A stretch of DNA of 64,000 nucleotides from Chimonanthus salicifolius (lineage: Eukaryota; Streptophyta; Magnoliopsida; Laurales; Calycanthaceae), in the NCBI GenBank assembly GCA_013350335.1, contig CM023537.1, positions 45,568,111-45,632,110 on the forward strand. Direction: 5' to 3'. This document shows, piece by piece, positions 1 to 10,356 of this stretch (its first letter is position 1; every line of letters begins with the position of its first letter). The position numbers and the translations under genes were made by a program. Under the pieces are notes generated by a model. That model had not been told where the DNA came from, did no database searches, and worked only from the letters and a program-made list of their open reading frames with translations.

Positions 1-1
1 T

Positions 2-644
2 GAACCTATATTTAATGAAAGACGTAAAATTCGTGGAAAAAAACAATTTGATGAAAATATCGATGAAGAATTAACTGCAATCAGCCGAAAAATCTTTTAA
101 AGTTAGTTATTTTTTATATATAGTAGATCAAACGATTTCTTCAATTCAAAGTAGGTTTGAACAATTTAAAAAATATGAAGATATTTTTGGTTTTTTATTT
201 GATTTTAAAAAATTAAAATCATTAAATGATGATAGTTTGAAAAAATATTGTCTTAATCTTGAATGTCTTTTGAAATATAATGAGGTTTCTGATATAGATG
301 GTTTAGATTTGTTTTCAAAGTTAAAAGTGTTAAGAGAAATATTACAAACAAAAATAATAACTCCAATTGAAATTCTTAATTATATTAAAAAACTAGATTC
401 TTTTCCAAATACTTATATTGCATATCGAATATTGTTGACAATATCTGTAACAGTTGCTTTTGGAGAAAGAAGTTTTTCAGAATTAAAATTGATAAAATCT
501 TACTTACGATCAACAATGTCATAAGAAAGATTAAGTGAATTAGCTACATTATCAATTGAAAATGATATTTTAGCAAAACTTGAAAAAAAAAATTTAATTA
601 GTAATTTTGCATCTCAAAAAGCAAGAAAAATAGATTTTAGATAA
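2..644 (+). pseudogene. hAT transposase C-terminal fragment (ZMYM1/TTF-type), broken
   Basis: This is a remnant of the C-terminal part of a hAT-superfamily transposase, of the plant group often annotated as zinc finger MYM-type protein 1-like. The reading frame from base 2 shifts by one base near 90-95. It then continues past the methionine at 237 to an in-frame TAA at 522-524, and similarity resumes in the same frame to a stop at 642-644. The diagnostic part is the hAT dimerisation region: VAFGERSFSELKLIKSYLRS, then LSELATLSIENDILAKL and a FASQKARKIDF tail. The TAA at 522 probably replaces a Gln codon (inference). The N-terminal TTF zinc finger and the catalytic core lie outside the window or are lost, and no terminal inverted repeat is visible. 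The frameshift plus the internal stop make it non-functional. Confidence 0.8.
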
Positions 645-760
645 ATTCTTATTATTATATAATTAAAATATTAATTATAATAGTATATTAAATACCAAGA
701 AGGCCCATTTAGATTTTTCGATTTAGGCCTCAACTTGTGTTGAGACAGCTCTAGAGGTAA

Positions 761-1562
761 TGACTAATAAGTTAAAGCTCTAGGCACATGGGACAAATTG
801 GTTTTACAAACAAGGGGCGTAAATTAGGGTTGCAAAATGAATAGAATGAGAGGGCTTAGAGAGGCAGCGGAAGACTAGGCTTGTGGTGGTGGAAAGACAG
901 CGATGGAAAGTAGGAAAACAGAGGGGAAATCGAGAGAAAATGGAAGAGGGAAGGAAGGAGAATGAAGACAACAACATTACCTGGTTGGAAAAAGAGGCGA
1001 ATCTACAGGAATATGCTAGAAGATGCAAGAAGCAGTGGCGGAACTGGTTTACAGGCGAGGCGACGATTTGTAAAGATCTGTAGCAGAGGCAAAAACACTT
1101 TGGGATGAGACCCTAGCTATCAACAATGGTGTCTACACTTGGGATTAAGCCCAAGAAGATGTGATGGAGTCGTGACTGGAACTGGCCAGCAATGGAGAGA
1201 TATGGTATGTCTACAACTCGGCAGAAGATGGGAGAAGATAGATAAAAAGGTAAATACATTGTAATGTTTCTTATTCAATTCATAATTTCGAAGAGGTGTC
1301 CCTCTCCTTTACATCCATCGGTATTTATAAGAAAACAAACAACTAAAAATAGACTAGGACTCTGAGTTTGGAAGGCCAAGAAAGTGGTTACCAACTCTAT
1401 TACCACTTCTAAACTTGGACTCTTAATCAACTTAGGAAAGCCACCGACCTGGCTTCCTTCAAACAAGGACTTTCGCTCTTTAAATGATCGAATACAATAA
1501 AAATAGTTACTAAATACGAAAATACTAAGAAGGAATGCGTGTGCTCTGCGTGTCCTACATCA
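761..1562 (-). repeat. 3' LTR of Gypsy element 1
   Basis: This 802-bp LTR begins TGACTAATAAG and ends ...CTACATCA on the plus strand, so both ends carry TG/CA in element orientation. Bases 761 to about 1344 align with 8059 to about 8590, the other LTR, with many small differences. The higher-coordinate boundary is fixed by the adjoining polypurine tract. A TATA-like motif lies on the minus strand near 1320-1330. The element reads right to left, so this copy is the downstream LTR. Confidence 0.8.
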
Positions 1563-1576
1563 TTCCCCCGGTCTTG
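1563..1576 (-). other. Polypurine tract of Gypsy element 1
   Basis: On the minus strand this reads AAGACCGGGGGAA and is followed directly by TGATGTAG, the start of the LTR. This is the usual arrangement for priming plus-strand DNA synthesis in plant Gypsy elements. The reading frame from the protease region passes straight through it into the LTR. Confidence 0.7.
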
Positions 1577-2137
1577 AAAAAACACGTCCTCGAGTTCAAT
1601 GGGGTCTTTCGCATTTGCAACAACTCTGGAATCGGCAACTGGGTTTGCAGGAGACGAATTACACAATGCAGAGACAAGAGCATGGGAAACAGACTGTGAG
1701 GGTGCAAGAACAAACGTCAAATCATCTTTCATGAAAGTGTAGGTGTTTGTCATGCACTGATAAAGAGTAGCAACATCGAATTGCCACAGACGACCCAATA
1801 TCAAATGACACTTATCCATGTCGATCACATCAAACAAAACAAAAGTCGTATAATTCCCAATGGAGAATGGGACTCCACAATGTAAAGTAATCTACTTGCA
1901 ATAATCGTCATCAACACAATGACCAGGGTACGGTGTAGGATGCTGCTAGATAGGAAGTTGCAACTTGTCGACTAATGCTTGGAAAATCAAATTTTCTTCA
2001 CAACGGCTGTCGATCGCTAAGAGATATGAGATGCCGTGAACTGTGCATGGAGTACGAAACATACGATGTCGTGGGATGATGTCTCAGGAGAAAGAATAGA
2101 CAATGTACGAACAACTAAGAGACGTGTGCAATGACAT
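1577..2137 (-). pseudogene. Gypsy 1 aspartic protease region, degenerate
   Basis: This is the retroviral-type aspartic protease segment of the polyprotein and continues the gag found at 3702-4095 and 7158-7891. Reading from 2137 downward, one sees MFRTPCTVHGISYLLAIDS, where IDS stands for the catalytic Asp-Ser-Gly but Gly is replaced by Arg. The C-terminal flap/dimer segment then follows as DMDKCHLILGRLWQFD and NTYTFMKDDL, which is typical of plant Ty3/Gypsy proteases. At least two TAG stops interrupt it, near 1893 and 1950. After the protease the frame goes directly into about 40 residues of hydrophilic tail (IELEDVFFQDRGND) and the polypurine tract. Reverse transcriptase, RNase H and integrase are absent, so this derivative encoded gag-protease only. 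Confidence 0.75.
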
Positions 2138-3696
2138 TGTTAGTGCCTCGGTTACCGAGTCACCTATTTGTCAATTCAATGACTCAGGAGAAGCATTGCC
2201 TTGGAAGAATGAAGAAATGAACAAGACTCAAGAGTGATGAAGACTTAATCAAGAGCTTCAAGATTGAAAGATCAAGTGCAGCTTCAACATCATCATGAGT
2301 ATGTCAATCACGAAAAGGTAATTGGCCATGGATAATTCTAGGGCTGACCCACAACTCTAGGATGACCATGCCTAGGTTTAGATATCACATCTGGATAATC
2401 TAATTAAGATTAAGTGAGATTTGACATCCAACAGAACGAAGTGGACTTAAACTTGGGAAACTCATGAACTGTCAAGATGACCTATCGTGTCCGGTGATCT
2501 ATCACCAAGGACAGGGACGACCCTTCGTGGTTTAACGATCCATCGTCTAGAATGATAAAGGTTCTGGTTGAAAATACACTGTCAAACTGGTTTGTTGATA
2601 GGACGATACTATTGTGGGTACGACCCATCGGGTTCACGATCTATCGACTAGGATTCTTAATGCTTTGGTTTGAACAAATACTGTCAAACTCATTTGGTCC
2701 CAGGACGATCCTATTGTCAAGTGGCGACCCATCGGCATTGGGCTTCACGATCGATCTTGCATGATCATTTTCTATCCGTTGGAACTGCATTAAATGCTAA
2801 CGGTCACATTAGAACGACACATTTTTAAGTCACGATCCATCGTGGTGCCACGACCCATCGCCATGTCAGTTCGAGATTTTTTTTGATTGCCTATTTAAAC
2901 TCTAAACTTTGTTGAGTTTGTGTGGAACCTTTCACATAGGAAAATCGTAAGGCATTCCGAGAGATCCCAACCTTTCCAACCTCTCTATAAACACTACACT
3001 TAGGTGAATCATTTGAAATCCAATCAACCATTTGAATGAGATAGATAGAGAGAGAAAACTTGTCTAGGATTCAACTTGCAAATCCATAATCTTAGAACCT
3101 CTCTCAACTCTTGTGATTGCTCATACAAAGACACATCTTCGTCATCAATGAGATTATATCAGGAGAACTTTTTAAGAAACATATCTACTTCAATTGAGCT
3201 ACAAAGGCAAGTTCTTCTTCTTGTGTTTAAACTTGAACATCATCCTATGAACTAAATTAAGTAAGATCCTTCAACCAGTATAAAAAATAGAGGGATAAGG
3301 AAGTAGACTGGGGTAGGTCGATCCTTTCAAAACATTAGGTGAATGGGTGAAATTCCCATTCTATTGTGTATGTGTAATTCTATTCTATTCGTGAGGGCAT
3401 AATTCCCCAAATAGTGTATTTGGGATAACCCAAAGTGGGTGAGTCCAACAGTGGATGTAGGAGGGATTTACTCTGACTCACTATAAATTTGGTGTTGTGG
3501 GTGTTTGGTTTGTTTGTGTGATTGATCTATTATTTGTGCACTCTCATATCACACAACACATCTCTCTTGATTAATCTTGTTTATTCCACCGCTTATATTT
3601 TAATTAATCAAGAAATTTGTGATGATCATAAAAATTGAGCATTGTCCTATTCACACCCCCTAGAAACAATCTTGTTCTAGCACTCGGGAATGTTCA
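2138..3696 (+). mobile_element. T1: Copia-type solo LTR in the gag-protease gene
   Basis: It starts TGTTAGTGCCTCGG and ends TTCTAGCACTCGGGAATGTTCA, the same ends as T2, T3 and both LTRs of the full element at 54889-61315. No internal sequence is present, so it is a solo LTR. The flanking 5-mers are GACAT (2133-2137) and ATCAT (3697-3701), an imperfect target duplication. A TATA-like TATTTAAA lies at 2892-2899. The 400 bp upstream of it carry repeated CGACCCATCG / CGATCCATCG motifs. It separates the Gypsy 1 zinc knuckle from its protease. Confidence 0.8.
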
Positions 3697-3701
3697 ATCA
3701 T

Positions 3702-3868
3702 CATCATCCTCGTCAGGTTGAGTATTTTGTGTGCAAGCTCCACGTGGCTGCGACATTCATGGGACCGATGTCCAGGCTAGCCGCACTTAAAGCACTTGGC
3801 GAGGTTTGGACGGGTCTAAGGATTTGAAGAGGAAGATGATGATGGATTAGGCTTATAAGGAGATGAAG

Positions 3869-3899
<31 letters not shown>

Positions 3900-4095
3900 G
3901 GAGCGGGTTGTTGTTGGGGTGGGGGAAGATTGTATAGGAATCTTGTGAAATGACTGGTTCTGGGTTGGATTGGGGAGGATTATAAGTGTATAAGGGGCGG
4001 GATGAGGTGGGAGGGCTAGTGGATTGGATTGGTGGTGGGGTGTTATCTATGAAGGTTTCCACTTTGAGGGCAGAGCTGATGGCCGCATGTAAAGC
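3702..4095 (-). pseudogene. Gypsy 1 gag C-terminal part: linker and CCHC zinc knuckle, with a 28-G tract
   Basis: Minus-strand continuation of the gag at 7158-7891. From high to low coordinates it holds a short piece of the gag helical domain (ALHAAISSALKVET), a Ser/Pro-rich linker and a nucleocapsid zinc knuckle of the form CFKCG-x-PGHRSHEC (CX2CX4HX4C) near 3745-3785. The residue after CFKCG is now a stop. An acidic stretch follows and leads into the protease. A run of 28 Gs at 3874-3901 encodes polyproline on the minus strand and probably expanded after the copy died. X1 cuts the gene at one end and T1 at the other. Confidence 0.7.
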
Positions 4096-4100
4096 ATAAT

Positions 4101-7100
4101 TGTAAAAACCTGACCCTTAATTAGAATAATGAGTAATTTTTAGAACCGTTAACTCGGGTTTGTGATCGGTTAACATCATAGAGTGTAGAGAAAGCTTCCC
4201 AAAAGGATCAAATATGACCCAATCAGAGCTCGTTTGCTTAGTGATCCAGCCCAATGAAGTTCGGAGAACATTTTAGACATTACACAAATGCCTTTTGTTT
4301 TACTTAAAAATCATGGATAATGTCTTTAAAACTATCAGAGGGTATGAGACCACTCTGTTGACATATTTGGACATTGAAAATTTCACACTTTATTCACAGT
4401 CAATCTGTGCTTTAACCAAACTTTTGGCATTTTAGAATATTGATTTGATATTTTAAAACACCACAAAATGGAATTCGAAATCTAGAAAACTTAGATAGTT
4501 CATTTTGATAAAAAATGAATTTTGTAAAATTAGGGGATTTTTGGTTATTAAAATAAAATTTTGATTTTACCACTCTAGATAAAACCCTCGTTCTAAACAC
4601 GACTACGGTGATAGATTTTATCAAATCATCCTCTAAGTATTCCCAATTTTAAGTGTCCAAAATAAGGAAGAAAAGTTAAACTCTTTACATTTTTTTTTAA
4701 AAAAGAAAAAGGGGATGTAAATACAATTTTTTTTTCTACCGACACTTCCACTGACAGAAATTCATGGTGAAAATCAATCCTTTGCAGCCTATAAGTATGG
4801 GCTTTGGTTTAGAAGAAAAAATTACAAATCCACATCCCTTCTTGTTCATTTCAATGTATTTCAAGTAACCCTTCTGTATTGATTTTTCAGCAAACTTCTG
4901 TAAGTTTTCTCTTCAAGTTATAATTTTTCATTTATAGATCTCACTAAGAGGAAACTCTGGTTAAATTTTGGTAGAAAGATACATCTTAGATTGCTTTCTA
5001 AAAATCAGAGAAGAAAATACTCGAAAAATAGAAAACTGCTCGAAATGTAGTGGATACATCGAGCTATGCGATGTGCCTATGCTCGTTTGATCGACATGTC
5101 GACATATAAAAAATAGTAAAGTTGTTACATTGATTTCATCGACATATCGAGCAAAGAATGGTCGACAGGTCGACATAGTCTGTCGAGCAGAGCAATGAAT
5201 GACCTCTATCAAAACAGTGTAGTCGATGGGTCGACAGTAGTCGACATATCGAATAGTTGTCGTCGACAGGTCGACATAATCGACCTATTGAGCACTGTCA
5301 TTGAACATGTGTGATCGAAACAGAGAGTGGCCGACGAGTCAGCCTAGTTGACATATCGAGAAGGTCGACAGGGATGAGCTATTGAGCCCAAAAGACAATT
5401 TTGGGGATATTTTTTCTATGGTTTAAAAAGGAGAAAATATAAAGGGGGATGTCTATTTCTTAAAACACTATATTTACCAAATATTGACTTGATTTTAATC
5501 GCTTTGACAGTTTTACTCAAAACACTTGCCAGTCAAAGGTGAGGAGATTCACCACACATTGTTATTAATATGCATCTCATTTTGCATTTAAATTCTGAAA
5601 TTTTATACCGTTAGTCCTAAGGTAATGAGTGGAAATCTATGGTCATCTTATAGACGGAAATGATGTGCTTGGACCGGAATGTGATACCGTAACTATTCAC
5701 ACTTAACAGGATGATAGTGAGTTTCTACATATGAAACATGAACAATAGAGTATACGGGATGTCGAGGTCTAGCCATTCTAAAACGGAGCACGAAAACCAC
5801 TTATTCCTAGAGGTTGACTAGTTTATCAGTTGGAGATCTTGAGATAGATCAACTTCTAACCACGATTCTGATTGGAATACGCGTATCTGTGTATGATTGT
5901 GTATTGCAGGAAATGTACTTTTACATGGCAAAAATAGTGAATATAGGGTAGACGTACCCAACTCGAGAAGAAGGTAATTGATATAATTTTTTATATCTGT
6001 TTTAAATTTCGATTATAAATTGTTGTGAATTATTACTCGTTGGTGGGATTTGAACTGTATTTGTTTAACTTCTAATGTATGATTCCATGCAGAAGGATTT
6101 GGGAATCCATGTTAGCGGAGTGAGAATTTATTATGATCATATGAGAGATATTTATATGGGTCAAATGGGGATTTAATCCATACTTTGTGTGCATTTGTCT
6201 GGTGTACTGTGCATATCAAATTACCTCACACTGTTGTATGAAGTATTGGGCTCGTAGAGGGTATCGATACGAGGTGTATATATACGGTTGGGTGAAGCAC
6301 TGAGCATGAACTTGCCGGCATTTTAGCCACGTATCTTCTATGCTGGGTGCCATAGACGTCGATTCACGAGGGTATTATTTTTGGAGGAAAAAAGGAGCAT
6401 GCATCGTAGATAATTATGTTAGACGTTGTTCTCATAGAAAACTACATGATTTCTGAGTGTTTAAACTGTTGTATGATAACATGTTTATAAATTGATGATA
6501 TATTGCATTATTTGTTGTTTCCTCTTCGCTAGGATTAGTAGAGCTCAAATCCCTTATGTTTCAGGGAACCCAGATGAAGAAGGAATGGATATTCCACAGA
6601 TCAGTAGGGGCAAATGCCCTCTATATATTTTCCCCGATGTTAGGAATTTATGTGTTTTCTTTATTACTGTCTGTATGAACACTGTGATGTAATAAACCAT
6701 GTAGTGTGTCCGTTTCGAGGCACAATAGATATGTAATAAAACTACTGCGTTTCTTATGTGTATATCTGTTGTAGATGTAGATGAATATGGGAATGGTTAT
6801 AGTGAATGTTAGGTAAAATATATGTGACATTTTCTACTTGGATTTATCAGTCAATGGATCAAAGTGTTAGACTGCACGTCGATTTGTAGTGTGTCAACAT
6901 ACCACGGTGATAGGTGGGTTCTGTCGAGGATTTGGGTTTTAAGTGGGACCATTGTGACCCCTCCATCTGCCTAGGAATTTAACTGGTTGTGTGATAGCTT
7001 CATCTGAGGCTATCAGATGCTACGTCCGAAATTCTGATCATATGTAGTGTTAAGTCCTTGTCAAGTGATAATTTCTGCAATTATTAGAGACTCAATGTTA

Positions 7101-7152
7101 GAAAAAATAACTAATTCACGGCTTACGAGGCCTTGAGGGGCGGGGCATGACA
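4101..7152 (+). mobile_element. X1: large (3.05 kb) solo LTR
   Basis: It begins TGTAAAAACCTGACCC and ends GGGGCGGGGCATGACA. A perfect 5-bp target duplication ATAAT flanks it (4096-4100 and 7153-7157), and removing it rejoins the Gypsy gag frame. There is no internal retroviral domain and no terminal direct repeat, so it is a solo LTR. A TATA-like CTATAAGTATG lies near 4789. About 250 bp further on, 5040-5400 holds many copies of a GTCGACAGGTCGAC-like motif. The block CTTATGTTTCAGGG (6552-6565) recurs in X2 and in other large LTRs. The length and the TGTAA/TGACA ends suggest a chromovirus of Del/Tekay type, but with no coding part this is inference. Confidence 0.85.
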
Positions 7153-7157
7153 ATAAT

Positions 7158-7891
7158 GGTTGGTAGAAGCAAGTTCTTTCTGTATATCCCATCTCAAGCC
7201 ATGTAGAAATCTGACAATATTTTGGTCCTCAGTCTCATCAAGATCATTCAGAGAGAGCAGTTGAAAGAAGTCATCGACATAATCTTGAACAGAACGGTTA
7301 CTTTGGTGGCAGTCCTGTAATTTGTTGAATAAGACCTGAAAATAATTTGGAGGTAGATATCGACTTTTCAACAGCTATTTTTTTGGGTACCACGTACGAA
7401 TAGGAGCCATGTTCTGTCTAGATTTGTCCTGCTAAATTTGCTCCCACCAAGAGGAAGCACATCTAGTCAGTTTGAAAGCAACCAACGGAACTTGCTTGGC
7501 CTTGGGAACTCCCATTTAAGTGAAGAAACGCTCAATTGTGGTAATCCATTCCATAAACTCTTTGATATGGAGAAGACCATTGAAAGAAAGACGGCCTACC
7601 TTAGGTCTGTAATCATGTGTATCAGGAGGTCGACGAGAATCTCTAGCATTCTGCTGATTTTGATGGGCTCGGTGGTTTGGGAGAACAGATTGTTCTATCT
7701 CATCATCATCCCATTCATTACATGAACTGTAATACTAACGCTGTGGTGGCTCTTCTGTCTATTTCTTGCCGGTGTCTTCCCTAAAGGGCTTGAAGCATGG
7801 ATGCCTGGATCTCGGTGAACATATCTTTCATCTCAGTTTTAAAGTCATTGAGCTGAAAGGTGGTGACATTCTGACTATTGTTGGATGCCAT
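7158..7891 (-). pseudogene. Gypsy 1 gag N-terminal half (Retrotrans_gag), broken
   Basis: This is the capsid-like part of a Ty3/Gypsy gag. The likely start is the ATG at 7889-7891 (MASNNSQNVTTFQLN), followed by an amphipathic segment with EMKDMFTEIQASMLQAL. The core Retrotrans_gag domain follows in fragments: a FMEWITTIERFF helix, a SSWWEQI motif, then RYLPPNYFQVLFNKLQDC, RSVQDYVDDFFQLLSLNDL and RFLHGLRWDIQKELAS. The last of these sits in an open frame at 7123-7371. Stops and small shifts occur near 7375-7440 and 7690-7760. The gene is cut at 7158 by X1, and its frame resumes at 4095. Confidence 0.75.
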
Positions 7892-8058
7892 AATTTTTTT
7901 TTCGAATCAACGACTAAAAGCGGGGATCGTCTCTATATGCAGAGAACTTGGTGTTGAACCGCTTGATGTAGCAGAAGAGGTGTGGGATTTAAATTAACTA
8001 ATTAAACCTGATGAAAGATCGAGTTACACACACACAACTCGTCACACGTGCGAGATAA
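7892..8058 (-). other. Leader of Gypsy 1 between LTR and gag
   Basis: About 165 bp separate the upstream LTR from the gag ATG. I could not recognise a methionine-tRNA primer-binding site next to the LTR. The expected position reads TTATCTCGCACGTGTGACG on the minus strand. The primer may be another tRNA, or the site may have decayed. Confidence 0.45.
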
Positions 8059-8591
8059 TGACTGATAAGTTAAAGCTCTAGAAAAAAAAGGGGCAAAAAT
8101 TAGGGCTGCAAAATGAATAGAATGAAAGGGTTTAGAGAGGCAGCAAAATACTAGGCTTGTGGCGGCGGAAAGGCAATGATGGAAGAAGCAAAAACAGAGG
8201 GGAAATCGAGAGAAAGTGGAAGAGGGAAAGAAGGAGAAGGAAAACAACAACAATACCTAGTTGGAAAAGAGGCGAATCTACAAGAAGATGCAAGATGCAG
8301 TGGCGGAACTGGTTCACAGGCGAGGCGACGATTTGCAAAGATTTGTATCAGAGGTGGAAACACTCCGAGATGAGGTCCAGCTATCAGCAATGGTGCCTTC
8401 ACTTGGGATTAAGCCTAAGAAGATGTGATGGAGTTGTGACTGGAACTGGCCAGCAATGGAGAGATACGGTATGTTTGCAACTTGGCAGAAGATAGCTAAA
8501 AAAGGTAAATATCTTGTAATGTTTCTTATTCAATTTATAATTTCGAAGAGGTGTCCCTCTCCTTTACATCCATCGGTATTTATAAGAAATC
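8059..8591 (-). repeat. 5' LTR of Gypsy element 1, truncated in U3
   Basis: It aligns with 761 to about 1344 from TGACTGATAAG to TATTTATAAGAAA. The outer part, present in the other LTR at 1345-1562, is missing because Y1a starts at 8592. The lost piece does not reappear on the far side of Y1, so it was deleted rather than just displaced. Confidence 0.75.
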
Positions 8592-9680
8592 TGCTGCCCC
8601 GACCCAAAACAAGCATGTGACAGGGATATTTTTTTTTTCAATATCTTGCAACAAGTGACGAATACCACAAGTGACGAATACCACACGTGTGAACCATATA
8701 TAATAACTTAAACCATACTTGGGGTGTGGGACCTTTATCAAAATTTCGACAGAGTCTCCCTTAAAAAATGGACAGTTAGACCCATAACAGTATATACAAA
8801 AATCTATACATGTCCATCCACATCATACTCAATCTCGTTGACAACATAAATCAAATATAATACAGCAAACTTCAATCCTATCTCAAAGGTCTATAAATTC
8901 TTCCAAATAAACATTAACAACAACCTTAAAATTCATTATACATGGTTATCAATAAATAACTACATGTTCACATAACCATGCTAAACAAAATATTAAAATA
9001 TCATATCAATAGTGAAGTGAATGAAAAACAACATAAAATATAGCTAAGCTTGTTCTACCTCGGACTCATCCGGTGCAACATTGCCTGAAATTGTAAGGAC
9101 ATAAATACAAACAATACTCAGTGAGGAAATATATGCATGCTATATACTCACGCACCCACATTGTGATGTATGAAATAGAAAATAAACAATGCTATGCAGT
9201 CATGCCATGCTATCAAATCATCAGTGGGAAGCCACAAAGGGATATCTCTATGGAACGGGCAACCTAAATATCATCATAATCCCTAGCGAGACTTAGGGCT
9301 CATGACTTACTAAGAGAGTGACTCACGCTTAGCGTGTTCTAGTGTACTTCGCCCTACGTCCCTTCTATCCAGTAGTAAGGTGATTGAAGAGCGCCTTACC
9401 AGGTTAACACATCAGCCAACAGGGGTATAATGCCTAACTCTGTGCATAAACACGGACGGCTTATCAAGTTGACAGTCACCCAATGGGTATACGCTGCATA
9501 ACCCTGCGCCCAATAAATGCCCCTTACCTGGCTAGTACCACCCTAGTGGGGCATACAAGTATCTAGCCCTGCGCAACAATACACACCAAGTGTGATAAAC
9601 AGCCGTGAGAGTGCCCTCCATCGCGTAGCATATGATGGACTCAACTCCTCGACGGCAATCCTGCACAACAATACACACCA
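8592..9680 (-). mobile_element. Y1a: 3'-end portion of a large Y-type LTR
   Basis: It starts TGCTGCCCCGACCC, the complement of a Y-type LTR end, and runs through the Y-family landmarks: GCAACATTGCCTGAAATTG at 9074, GCATGCTATATACTCACGCA at 9136, and the degenerate tandem piece CAACAATACACACCAAG. It then passes at about 9680 into a second Y copy that restarts near the family's beginning. A 17-bp tandem repeat (AAGTGACGAATACCAC) lies at about 8662-8695. No matching target duplication is found, consistent with a recombinant. Confidence 0.65.
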
Positions 9681-10356
9681 AGGACTCGTATCTCATTCAT
9701 AAATCTATAAGTAAACTCAAATACCATTAAATCTTAAGGGGATATAAATTCTCTAACATAAAAATATCAAACTTTCTAGAATTTATTACAAACAAATCCT
9801 CAATGAATAAAACGCTAAATTAACATCACCAATTCAAATCAAATAAATAAAATAATCAACTCAATATGTAATGCATATAAAGCATCATAATAAACTAAGA
9901 TCTTCCTTGTGGTCCCTCGGACCCCGGCCGTGCAACATTACTTGAAATTGCAAGGACGTGAGTATAGAATACTCAGTGAGGAAATATATGCATGCTACAC
10001 ACTCACGTACCCACATAATAATAATGTATGAAATGAAATATAAATAATGCTATGCAATCGTACTCTGTTATCAAATTATCAGTGGGAATACATTGCCCAT
10101 GCAAGGATACCTCTATGGAACGAGCAGTCAAACAAATCATGATCCCTTGAGAGACTTAGGTCACAACTAACGAAGTGGGAGATCCATATGTAGCATATCA
10201 TATCTACCTTACTCTGTGTTCCTTCACCACTCTGGTGATTCATTCAACTCTAAGGTGATCTACATATGTCTTACCAGCCTAGTACCACCCTCCTAGGATT
10301 CACAAATATCTAACCCTGTGCAACATTGCACCAATGTGCAGAATAGTCGTGAGAGC

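Noticed and set aside
8157..8495. Overlapping open frames on both strands
   Set aside because: They fall inside the Gypsy 1 LTR, are repeated in degraded form at 883-1083, and match no protein family.
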